Shown one piece after another: positions 1-6,965 of a DNA stretch of 64,000 nt (position 1 is the stretch's first letter; every line of letters starts with the position of its first letter). The position numbers and the translations under genes are program-made. Under the pieces are notes generated by a model that was not told the origin of the DNA, did no database searches, and was given only the letters and a program-made list of their open reading frames with translations. Origin of the DNA: UBA4732 sp002404095 (GTDB taxonomy: Bacteria > Planctomycetota > Planctomycetia > Gemmatales > Gemmataceae). The stretch spans positions 1-64,000 of the forward strand of contig DAIPWT010000004.1 of NCBI GenBank assembly GCA_036783645.1, written 5' to 3'.

Positions 1-119
1 TGCACGGGCTTCCAGCCCGTGCGGTTCCCATGCACGGGCTGGAAGCCCGTGCGGTTCCCATGCACGGGCTGGAAGCCCGTGCCACCCGACCCATCAAACC
101 ACGACTGACGTTGCACTAG
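1..119. repeat. Three-copy 30-bp palindromic array plus conserved tail
   Basis: A 22-nt palindrome built on GCACGGGCT/AGCCCGTGC occurs at 1-22, 31-52 and 61-82, separated by an identical 8-nt spacer (GGTTCCCA), so the period is 30 bp. The first copy has the central triplet TCC where the others have GGA, meaning it is the same unit inverted. The tail at 83-119 (ACCCATCAAA, then TGACGTTGCACTAG) matches the right arm of the palindrome at 34033-34122, so this is probably the end of a longer element cut by the window edge. Confidence 0.8.
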
Positions 120-191
120 CAGCAAGCGGCGGACGCGACAGACGAACCGAAAAGACCGACGGCGCCGTCGGGCCTGTGGACGCCAGAACGC

Positions 192-407
192 TCACGCCGA
201 GGAACCGGCCAGCTCCTCGTGATGGCGTTCCAGTTCATCGCCGACGAGATGGGCGCGCCACTCGCAGCGACATTGGGGACAGCGGAAGAGAATGACCTCG
301 GTGGCGGGCAGGGCGCTCTTCCAGGCGTCGCGGTTTTGATGGGGCAGCAGGCTGCCCGACCAGTGGCAGCGCGGATTCGGGCACGTCACCATGTAGTCCG
401 TCAGCAT
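192..407 (-). CDS. Small zinc-ribbon protein (71 aa)
   Basis: I do not recognise a named family. The protein has two cysteine pairs, CPNPRC near residues 9-14 and CPQCRC near 43-48, an arrangement typical of a zinc ribbon binding one metal ion; no signal peptide or membrane segment is visible. The ATG at 407 has a GGAGG box 8 nt upstream, which supports this start over the internal ATG at 392. It is transcribed divergently from the dihydrouridine synthase across the large inverted repeat at 523-672. It could be a small nucleic-acid- or protein-binding factor, but the function is unknown. Confidence 0.6.
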   Translation of the reverse strand: MLTDYMVTCPNPRCHWSGSLLPHQNRDAWKSALPATEVILFRCPQCRCEWRAHLVGDELERHHEELAGSSA

Positions 408-522
408 GGTTCTGGCCTCCAGGGCGAAGGCGAAAAGGTGAGACGAAGTGTATATATTAATCTAACCGGCCGTAACGCAAATGCAAGCAAAAAGTTTGGG
501 GGTTCTTCGGAATAGGCGCCCT

Positions 523-672
523 CGCATCCCGGACTCACGAGTACGTTCCCCTGGGGCTTTATTTCAGTCGCCCTAAACCGGGCTCCAAAGCATGAGAAGC
601 GTCTCCGGTTTGAGTCCGGAGGGCGATCCAAATAAAGCCCCGGGCGAACGTACTCGTGAGTCCGGGGTGCGA
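523..672. repeat. Large inverted-repeat element, ACTCGTGAGTCC family, copy 1
   Basis: The left arm (527-562) and right arm (632-667) are inverted copies of 36 bp with two mismatches, enclosing about 69 nt that also hold partly complementary stretches. The arms contain GGACTCACGAGTACG and its complement. The same arms form a perfect 36-bp inverted repeat at 41087-41223, and degraded single arms are at 35113-35129 and 19884-19902. The element fills the divergent gap between the zinc-ribbon gene and dus and ends 15 nt before the preferred dus start. A longer dus reading frame beginning at GTG 656 would start inside the arm. Confidence 0.85.
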
Positions 673-682
673 GGACATCGAA

Positions 683-1741
683 GTGCCTGTACAGCAGATC
701 CGCCTGGGTTCGTTGCAACTTTCCTCGCGCTACTTCCTCGCGCCGCTCGCCGGCTACACGAATCTTTCATTCCGTACCGCCGTGCGCGAGTTGGGCGGTC
801 TCGGCCTTGCGACGACCGATCTGGTCAACGCCCGCGCCCTGTTGCAATTCAGCCGTAAAACGATGGAACTGTTGCAGACTTGTCCAGAAGACCGGCCCGT
901 CGCGGTGCAGATTTACGGCGCCGAGGCGGAGTACATGGCGGAAGCCGCGCGCTGGCTCGAAAACTACGGCGTCTCGTCGATTGACATTAACATGGGCTGC
1001 CCCGTACACAAGGTCACGCGCGGCGGCGGCGGCTCGGCGATGATGTGCGACGCCGGCGGCACTGTGCGGCTGGTTCGCGCGGTGGTCGAGGCGGTGCGGC
1101 TTCCGGTGACAGTGAAGATGCGCCTGGGCTGGGACGACGACAATTTGTCGGCGCCGTTCTTCGCACGCGAGTTCGAGCAGGCCGGCGTCGCGGCCGTGAC
1201 CGTCCACGGCCGGACGCGCGCCCAGGGCTTCGGCGGCCGCGTCAACCACGACGGCATTCGCGCCGTCGTCGAGGCCGTCGAACATATCCCCGTGATCGGC
1301 AACGGCGATGTGCGCAGCATCGCCGACGCGGAGCATATGCTGCGAACCACCGGGTGCGCCGCTCTCGCCATTGGCCGTGGGGCGTTGCTCAATCCGTGGT
1401 TCTTCGCCCAATTGACGCGCTGGGAAGCGACCGGCGACCCCGGCCCGCCGGCGACGTACTTGCAACGCTTGCACTTTATGAATCGGCACTTTCACCTGCT
1501 TGTCGGCCATCGCGGCGAGCGTTTTGCGTGTTTGTCGTTCCGTAAAGTCGCCAATTGGTACTGCCGCGTCCTGAAGCCAGGCCGCGACGTTCAGCAGCGA
1601 TTGATGATGATTGAGAGCGTGGAAGTGTTTGATGGTATTGTCGAAGAGATAAGGCAAATTCTGGCGACGCGCGTCGGCCAGGATTGGCCCGACGCGGAGG
1701 TGAACCTCCGCGTACCGAGTGGGCCGGTGGAGCATTGGTAG
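683..1741 (+). CDS. dus: tRNA-dihydrouridine synthase (DusB-like)
   Basis: A flavoenzyme that reduces uridines in the tRNA D-loop using FMN and NAD(P)H in the cytoplasm. The 352-residue product has the Dus TIM-barrel landmarks: FLAPLAGYTN at the N-terminus, DINMGCPVHKV with the catalytic Cys near residue 106, KMRLGWDD, TVHGRTRAQGF and IGNGDV. Length is normal for the family. I chose GTG 683 because GAGGA lies 7 nt upstream and the only earlier GTG (656) is inside a repetitive palindrome. The gene converges on the 442-aa secreted protein gene across a 24-bp perfect hairpin. DusB-type is my inference from overall similarity; the exact uridine target cannot be told. Confidence 0.93.
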   Translation: MPVQQIRLGSLQLSSRYFLAPLAGYTNLSFRTAVRELGGLGLATTDLVNARALLQFSRKTMELLQTCPEDRPVAVQIYGAEAEYMAEAARWLENYGVSSIDINMGCPVHKVTRGGGGSAMMCDAGGTVRLVRAVVEAVRLPVTVKMRLGWDDDNLSAPFFAREFEQAGVAAVTVHGRTRAQGFGGRVNHDGIRAVVEAVEHIPVIGNGDVRSIADAEHMLRTTGCAALAIGRGALLNPWFFAQLTRWEATGDPGPPATYLQRLHFMNRHFHLLVGHRGERFACLSFRKVANWYCRVLKPGRDVQQRLMMIESVEVFDGIVEEIRQILATRVGQDWPDAEVNLRVPSGPVEHW

Positions 1742-1775
1742 AGTATCGGACCCTTGCGGCTAGGGCGCGCTCCGA

Positions 1776-1834
1776 CGAGCCGCGACCGTTAGGGAGCGGT
1801 GGAACCGTCCCCGCTCCCTAACGGTCGCGGCTCG
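1776..1834. terminator. Perfect 24-bp hairpin between convergent genes
   Basis: The arms 1776-1799 and 1811-1834 are perfectly complementary over 24 bp with an 11-nt loop. It lies 34 nt after the dus stop and 21 nt from the stop of the convergent 442-aa gene, so it could act as a bidirectional terminator. There is no long T-run. The arm sequence CGAGCCGCGACCGTTAGGGA is related only loosely to the GTTTAGCCGCGACCC family found later in the window. Confidence 0.65.
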
Positions 1835-1855
1835 TAACGCATATAGAATAAACAC

Positions 1856-3184
1856 TCACGGCTTGCTGACCTTTGGCCCGCGCTGGTCGAGGCGGCGCAG
1901 CCTTTTCAGCTCGTCGGGGTACTTCTTGAAGTAGGCGTCTTTAAGCATCTCCAATTGCTCATCGGGGTCGTCGCCGGCACGCTGAAACTTGGCGCGATCC
2001 TCATCGGTCCATTCGGTCCTCGCGAAATCTTCCAGCTTAATGCGCACTACATCCGGCAAGGCGGCGCGGGCGTTGTTCCACAGTTCGCGCGGCCCCGGCA
2101 GGGTCATGCCCGGCACGATCAGGTTGTGCTTGTGCGCCAGTTCTAGCAGACGCTGCGGATAATCCGGCCAACGCCCCTCGGCGCCGCGCAGCTTCGCCTT
2201 TTCGTCGGCCGTCAACGTCGGTTCAAGCTTTTCCTTGAGGAAGGTTTGTACGTTCTCGTGGAACTCGGCCGGCATGCTGGCGCCGAGCGGCGGCAGCGGC
2301 CGCTTTTCTTTTTTCATCAACTCGGTCACGTCGAGCGCATATTGCGGCCATTTACCGGCGCTTTTGCGTAACTCCTCCAGAGCTTTCTTCTTGTTCGAGA
2401 GGAAGTCCTTCGTCTCCTTCGGCAACTGGTTGAAGCGTTCGGTCGGTCCCGTGGGCAACGCCGGTAGAACCGGGCGTTTCTCCGACAATTCAAGGATGGT
2501 ATTCGCCAATCGCGGCCATTTGCCCTCCGCTTTTTTCAGCCGCTCCTTTTCCTCATCGCTGAGCATCGGCGTCAGCAATTTGGTCACGAATGTCTGCACG
2601 CCTTCGGGAAAGTCGGTCAGGCGCACCGGCCTTTTGGGGCGCGAGCCGGGATTCGAGCGTGTTTTAAGGGCGTTGGCCCAGTCCGCCCATTCCTGGCGAT
2701 TCTTCCGCTCTTCTTCGCGCAACACGGCCACGCGCTTGGCCTGCATGGGCGCTGACATTAGTAGGAGATCCTTGCGTTCCGCTTCCGGCAGTCGTTCGAT
2801 CCATTCCTTCTGGCGCAGGTCGCGCACCACGTCCAGCTTTTCCGTCGGCTCGGCCGCGTCGTCGAGGTTCTTGCGGTCGGCATCGGGGAGACGGTCCACC
2901 CAGGCGACGTAACGCTCCAACACTTCCCATAAGCGCTTTTGCGTATCCGAATCCTCTTCATGCAGCGCGCGGTCGAACTGACGCATTTTCTCCTGGCGGT
3001 CGGCCGGCAGCGACTGGAAAGCGTGCAGGTCGCGCACTAAGCGGGCGTAATGCTCTGGGTCGGCGCGGTAGCGGTCGAGTAGACGATGGTTGTGGTCGAG
3101 GTCTTCCGGCGCGGACTCCGACACGGCCAACACGGGCAGCGCAGCCGCGATAAGCATCATCAGAAGGAGACCGAATCGTCGCAT
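1856..3184 (-). CDS. Secreted charged helical protein in an ECF sigma operon
   Basis: Function unknown. The first 20 residues are a clear signal peptide (MRRFGLLLMMLIAAALPVLA). The rest of the 442 residues is very rich in Lys, Glu, Arg and Leu and predicts as long amphipathic helices with recurring motifs such as LPEAERK and FLKEKLEPTLT; phrases of the type RWPDYPQRLLEL / KWPQYALDVTEL / KWPRLANTILEL recur about every 70-75 residues, so it is built from degenerate repeats. It starts 21 nt after the anti-sigma stop and is the last gene of a sigma/anti-sigma/effector operon, so it is probably a periplasmic product controlled by that sigma factor. Confidence 0.8.
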   Translation of the reverse strand: MRRFGLLLMMLIAAALPVLAVSESAPEDLDHNHRLLDRYRADPEHYARLVRDLHAFQSLPADRQEKMRQFDRALHEEDSDTQKRLWEVLERYVAWVDRLPDADRKNLDDAAEPTEKLDVVRDLRQKEWIERLPEAERKDLLLMSAPMQAKRVAVLREEERKNRQEWADWANALKTRSNPGSRPKRPVRLTDFPEGVQTFVTKLLTPMLSDEEKERLKKAEGKWPRLANTILELSEKRPVLPALPTGPTERFNQLPKETKDFLSNKKKALEELRKSAGKWPQYALDVTELMKKEKRPLPPLGASMPAEFHENVQTFLKEKLEPTLTADEKAKLRGAEGRWPDYPQRLLELAHKHNLIVPGMTLPGPRELWNNARAALPDVVRIKLEDFARTEWTDEDRAKFQRAGDDPDEQLEMLKDAYFKKYPDELKRLRRLDQRGPKVSKP

Positions 3185-3205
3185 GGCTAACGCGCCCTCA
3201 ACCTA

Positions 3206-3694
3206 TCATGAGCCGGTTGCGTCTTCCTCAAACAGATCAGGCTGGTCCAGCGATTTGAGGAAATCGAGATCGTCTACATGGTCATAAAACCGCTTGTTTT
3301 CGATGACGCGCAGGTCGCGCGTTAGATGCCTGTCCGTTGCATCGCCCCCGACGCCGAGATAACCGGCCGTCGCCGCCGTCAATATCGCGGCCGCCCAGCC
3401 GGCGCCAATCCACCACGGCCGACGCAATGATCGCCAGAGCGGCATCGCGGCCGTCGTCCGGATCGGCGCCATTTTCTCCAGGGTGCGGTGCGTGAAACTG
3501 GGCGAGGGTTCCGGCTTGGGCAGATAGTCGAGCAAACCCCATGTGCGTTTGAGGGACTCGGCTTCGGCGCGGGCTGCCGGGTCGAGGCTGAGTTTCGTCT
3601 CCAGCGCGCGGGCCGCCTCGCCGGCCAGCTCGCCGTCGAGGAAAGCGACCAGATCCGCCTGTTCCCGCTCGTTCAGAGGATTAGGTTTGGTCAT
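3206..3694 (-). CDS. Anti-sigma factor-like membrane protein
   Basis: The 162-residue protein has an acidic helical N-terminal part (LNEREQADLVAFLDGEL, with LDPAARAEAESLKRTWGLLD) of the kind seen in planctomycete anti-sigma factors, followed by one membrane segment near residues 85-107 (WWIGAGWAAAILTAATAGYL) and a short C-terminal tail ending in DLFEEDATGS. No HxxxCxxC zinc motif is present. It lies directly downstream of an ECF sigma gene and upstream of a secreted protein, which supports a role in holding that sigma factor at the membrane. ATG 3694 is preferred over 3706. Assignment rests mostly on context. Confidence 0.7.
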   Translation of the reverse strand: MTKPNPLNEREQADLVAFLDGELAGEAARALETKLSLDPAARAEAESLKRTWGLLDYLPKPEPSPSFTHRTLEKMAPIRTTAAMPLWRSLRRPWWIGAGWAAAILTAATAGYLGVGGDATDRHLTRDLRVIENKRFYDHVDDLDFLKSLDQPDLFEEDATGS

Positions 3695-3713
3695 AAAAGT
3701 CACCACGATACAG

Positions 3714-3793
3714 GCGAACGGCCGGCATAAGCCGGCTGGTACAGGACGCCGGCGATAACGTGACGTACCAGCCGGCTTACACCGGCCGTTCGC
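3714..3793. repeat. Palindrome between sigma and anti-sigma genes; supplies the sigma stop codon
   Basis: The arms 3714-3742 and 3765-3793 are complementary over 29 bp with two mismatches and a 22-nt loop. The TAA stop of the upstream ECF sigma gene (3777-3779) lies inside the right arm, and the last residues of the sigma factor (ERPV) are encoded by it. The structure separates sigma from anti-sigma in an otherwise compact operon, so it could attenuate transcription or protect the upstream mRNA. Confidence 0.8.
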
Positions 3794-4430
3794 TTTCTTC
3801 CTCCGGCGCCGGCGCGCCGTCCATGTAAACGTATCCCGCCAGTGCGGCGCGCAGGTTCATGCGCGCCCGGCTCAACAGCGACTTCACGCCCTTGGTGGTC
3901 AGTCCCATGACTTCGGCGATTTCCGCATAATTCATATCCTCAAACTTGTTGAGAACCACCGCCACGCGCTGCCGTTCGTTGAGTGCCGCCAACGCTTCCT
4001 GGATAAGATCTGCCAATTCCTTGCGCTGGACCTTCTGCATCGGCCCGCTGCGATTGTCCTTGACCATCTGTTCATGCGGCCCCATCGACCCCGATTCGCT
4101 CGATACGAACGGCGTCACTGGCTTGCGTTGGCGCGAGCGCAGGCTGTTCCGCGCCAGGTTGTTGGCGATGGTGAACAGCCAGGTGGAGAATTTGGAACGC
4201 GGCCGATATTTCTTGCGCGCGCGGTAGACGCGAAGGAACGCTTCCTGGGCAAGGTCTTCGGCCTCCGTCGCGTCGCCGATCAAGTGGTGCATCACGGCGA
4301 CGAGACGATGCTGGTACTGTCCCACCAACTCCGCGAAGGCGCCCGGCTCATCAGCGCGCACCCGCAACATCACACGGACATCCGGGTCGCGGAGGGCCAT
4401 CTGCGCGCTGGTCTCGCTGATCGCTGTCAC
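3777..4430 (-). CDS. ECF-type RNA polymerase sigma factor
   Basis: A 217-residue extracytoplasmic-function sigma factor. Region 2 includes FAELVGQYQHRLVAVMHHLIGD, AEDLAQEAFLRVY and KFSTWLFTIANNLARNSLR; region 4 includes LAALNERQRVAVVLNKFEDM and the helix-turn-helix YAEIAEVMGLTTKGVKSLLSRAR. The start is a GTG at 4430 with GAGGG about 7 nt upstream. It follows rlmN by 48 nt on the same strand and is followed by an anti-sigma gene and a secreted protein gene. The final four codons and stop fall within an inverted repeat, so the C-terminus may have been reset by that element. Confidence 0.93.
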   Translation of the reverse strand: MTAISETSAQMALRDPDVRVMLRVRADEPGAFAELVGQYQHRLVAVMHHLIGDATEAEDLAQEAFLRVYRARKKYRPRSKFSTWLFTIANNLARNSLRSRQRKPVTPFVSSESGSMGPHEQMVKDNRSGPMQKVQRKELADLIQEALAALNERQRVAVVLNKFEDMNYAEIAEVMGLTTKGVKSLLSRARMNLRAALAGYVYMDGAPAPEEESERPV

Positions 4431-4478
4431 GGGAAGCCCTCGCGTCTGCGGGACCGGCGCCGGGTCCGTCTTTTTGCA

Positions 4479-5603
4479 TTAAACCCCGGCCGCGGCAACG
4501 GGTTCCGAATCGCGGCCGGTCCGAGCGGCGGCGTCCAGGACGGAGCGACGCAGCTGGCCGCAGGCCGCGTCGATGTCCGCCCCCTTGCGCTTGCGCACCT
4601 TCACGCTGATGTTGTATTGCTTGAGGATCTCGGTGAAATCGGTCAGCGCTTCTTGCGTAAGCCGGCGATAGGGCAGACCTTCCACGTCGTTAAACGGGAT
4701 CAGGTTGACGTGAGCGTGACGGCCGCGTAGCAGCCGGCCCAGTTCGGCCGCGTGTCCCGTCCGGTCGTTCAGGTCGCGCAGCAATACATATTCATACGTC
4801 ACCTGGCGCCCGGTCTTCTCGAAGAAGTAGTCGCCGGCTTCGAGGATGGCGGCGAGGCCGATTTTCTCATTGGTCGGCACGATCTGATTGCGCAAGGCGT
4901 CATTGGGGGCGTGCAAGGAAACGGCGAGATGATACTGTTTGCCCAGGTCGGCAAGCTGACGAATCTTGGCCGGCAGACCGACGGTGGAGATGGTGACGTG
5001 GCGGGCGCCTACGCCGAGGCCAAGGCTGTCGGCCGCGGCCGCCGTCGCCAACGCTTCCAGGAGGGCGTCGAGGTTGGCCATCGGCTCGCCCATGCCCATG
5101 ACCACGACGTTAGTGAGCCGCTCATGAGCCGGCAACAAGTTGCGAGCATGTAGGATTTGTTCGAGGATTTCCGCGGTCGAAAGGTTACGAACGACGCCGC
5201 CGATGCCGCTGGCGCAGAAGACGCAGCCCATGCCGCAGCCGACCTGAGTGCTAACGCAGACGGTGCGCCGGTTGCGCTCCGGCAGCAACACACATTCGAC
5301 GATCTGGTCGTCGTGCAGGCGCACCAACAGCTTTTGCGTACCGTCGCTGGAAGAGTAGCGGCGATCCACCGTCGTCGCCAGCGGCGTAAACTTGATCGCC
5401 AGTTGTTCGCGCAGGAGTAGCGGCAAGTCGGTCATCTGATCGAACGAGGTCGCCCGGCCGACGACGATCCAACGGCGCAGCTGGCGGGCGCGCAAGGGCG
5501 GTTGGTCGTGCGCTTGCAACCAGGCGAGCAGTTCCTCGCGCGGCAATTCCAGCAGGCCGCGAGGCTTGACGTTTCGCGGCGCATTCAAAGTGGAAAGTTC
5601 CAT
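4479..5603 (-). CDS. rlmN: 23S rRNA/tRNA adenine-C2 methyltransferase RlmN
   Basis: A radical-SAM enzyme that methylates C2 of A2503 in 23S rRNA and A37 in some tRNAs. The 374-residue protein carries the CX3CX2C cluster motif (CGMGCVFC, Cys123, 127, 130), the VVMGMGEPMANLD motif, HVTISTVGL and, near the C-terminus, GADIDAACGQL with Cys348, the conserved Cys that works with a second Cys in the methyl-transfer mechanism. ATG 5603 matches the usual family N-terminus (a short lead into LLELPREELLAWL); the longer frame upstream has no family support. It is followed after 48 nt by the ECF sigma gene. Confidence 0.96.
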   Translation of the reverse strand: MELSTLNAPRNVKPRGLLELPREELLAWLQAHDQPPLRARQLRRWIVVGRATSFDQMTDLPLLLREQLAIKFTPLATTVDRRYSSSDGTQKLLVRLHDDQIVECVLLPERNRRTVCVSTQVGCGMGCVFCASGIGGVVRNLSTAEILEQILHARNLLPAHERLTNVVVMGMGEPMANLDALLEALATAAAADSLGLGVGARHVTISTVGLPAKIRQLADLGKQYHLAVSLHAPNDALRNQIVPTNEKIGLAAILEAGDYFFEKTGRQVTYEYVLLRDLNDRTGHAAELGRLLRGRHAHVNLIPFNDVEGLPYRRLTQEALTDFTEILKQYNISVKVRKRKGADIDAACGQLRRSVLDAAARTGRDSEPVAAAGV

Positions 5604-5648
5604 GCAGGGTATTGTACCTGTTTTGCGGGAGAGAGGGGAGGTAGCAGT

Positions 5649-5707
5649 GGCGAGCCGCCGGGTTGATCCCGGCGGGAGGACGACGGGCATGAAGCCTGCC
5701 GCTCGCC
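5649..5707. repeat. Imperfect hairpin region upstream of rlmN
   Basis: An 8-bp perfect stem with a TTGAT loop is centred at 5655-5675, and outer GGCGAG/CTCGCC sequences at 5649 and 5702 can extend it imperfectly. It lies between the end of the propeller lipoprotein gene and the rlmN start, both on the minus strand, so it may terminate the former. It is weaker than the other palindromes in the window. Confidence 0.4.
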
Positions 5708-5736
5708 GCCTTATTGTGGATTCCTTTTTTCCGCAT

Positions 5737-6873
5737 TCACTTGACCAGGTCGATCTTGTCGGCCACGTTGCCGAGGCCGTCGATGAGGAACAGCACGTCC
5801 TGGTCTGGCTTGGATTCGGTGAAGATCGCGTCCAGGGACTTGGAGCACTTGACCACGGCCTTCTTGCCGTCCGGCGACGGGTAGATCATGAAGTAGGCCG
5901 CGCCGTCCATGAGCGTCTTCGCCTCCTTCGCCCCCTGCTTCACCACCTCGACGCGGTACTCGCCAAAGGGGTGCTGCTGGTCGGAGAGGCCGTCCTTCCG
6001 GTAGCGCTTGGTCAGCTCCAGCGCGCGGACGATCCCGCCGCCGGACAGCCGCACCTGGTCCTGGATGACCTTGTCGTCGGCGCTCATGGCAGGCTTGATG
6101 TGTTCCAGCGAGGCCGTTAGCTTGTCCGCGTCGATCTTGACCTGCAAATCGTCCCAGCTGACGATTGCGGTCGAGCCGTCCCAGCGCGACGAGTGCATCA
6201 GCGGGAAGGAGACCATGCCCTGAAGCGGGCTGTCGGCGCCCGGGTTCTCGAATGGCGCCTTCTGCATCGGTTGGATCTCCTTCTCCTTGCCGTCCCAATC
6301 CACGAAGACCAGGCCCATCGGATTCTTGTGCGCCAGGAACCCCTTGCCGTCCGGGCGGATCGGCGTGTCGCGGAAGGTGGAGAGGCTCACGTCGAGCATC
6401 GTGGAGCTGTTCGTCTTGAGGTCGTAAAAGCCCGTGGCGCCGTCGCTGTAGATAAGCAGCTTGTCCTTCCCGGGAACCCAGAACGCCTGCGCCGCCACCT
6501 TGTCGGGGCCGGCCTCGTGCTTCGCCCATTTCATTTTGACATTGGTATTGGCGTCGGAGCGCTGCAACTCCTTGCCGTCGCGGTCGAAGACGATCACTTC
6601 CAGGGTGACGTCGGTTCCGTCGTCGTGCCGCAGGGCGACGGCGATCCGTTTGCCGTCGGGGCTGACGGCCGGCCAGGCGAGGCCGGCGCCCTTTTCGACC
6701 AGGACACGCGGCGCCTTCTTTTCCAGGTCATAGAGGTACAACCGGTCCTTGTTGGGGCCGCCGGTGTAGACGAAGCCGCTGGAATCAGGCAGCCACGTCG
6801 CATTCGGCAGGCAGCCGGCGCAGCAACCCAGCAGGATTGCCGCCAACAGCGTACAGGGGAAATGTGCGCGCAT
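5737..6873 (-). CDS. Lipoprotein with TolB/WD40-like propeller repeats
   Basis: The 378-residue product begins with a lipoprotein signal (LLAAILLGCCAGC), so it is probably anchored at a membrane facing the periplasm. Propeller-type motifs follow: WLPDSSGFVYTGG, LYLYDLEKKAPRVLVE, PAVSPDGKRIAVALR, and later YPSPDGKKAVVKC, the SPDGK pattern typical of TolB/PD40 blades. No catalytic motif is seen. It lies downstream of the VWA gene of the MoxR cluster on the same strand with a gap of 92 nt, and could be co-transcribed with it. Function unknown; a periplasmic binding or scaffold role is a guess from fold alone. Confidence 0.75.
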   Translation of the reverse strand: MRAHFPCTLLAAILLGCCAGCLPNATWLPDSSGFVYTGGPNKDRLYLYDLEKKAPRVLVEKGAGLAWPAVSPDGKRIAVALRHDDGTDVTLEVIVFDRDGKELQRSDANTNVKMKWAKHEAGPDKVAAQAFWVPGKDKLLIYSDGATGFYDLKTNSSTMLDVSLSTFRDTPIRPDGKGFLAHKNPMGLVFVDWDGKEKEIQPMQKAPFENPGADSPLQGMVSFPLMHSSRWDGSTAIVSWDDLQVKIDADKLTASLEHIKPAMSADDKVIQDQVRLSGGGIVRALELTKRYRKDGLSDQQHPFGEYRVEVVKQGAKEAKTLMDGAAYFMIYPSPDGKKAVVKCSKSLDAIFTESKPDQDVLFLIDGLGNVADKIDLVK

Positions 6874-6965
6874 GTGCGTACTCCTTGCGGGCCTTGGGGC
6901 TGGGTGAAATGTCCTTGGTAATACTCCCCCAGCGCGGGACGTGTTTCACATTCGCCGCGCCTGCG

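Noticed and set aside
1..82. Looked like a short CRISPR array (regular 30-bp period)
   Set aside because: The spacers are identical (GGTTCCCA), 8 nt long, and the repeats are palindromes with one inverted copy. No cas gene is present.
656..682. GTG 656 as the start of dus
   Set aside because: It lies in the arm of a dispersed inverted repeat; GTG 683 has a good ribosome-binding site at the proper distance.
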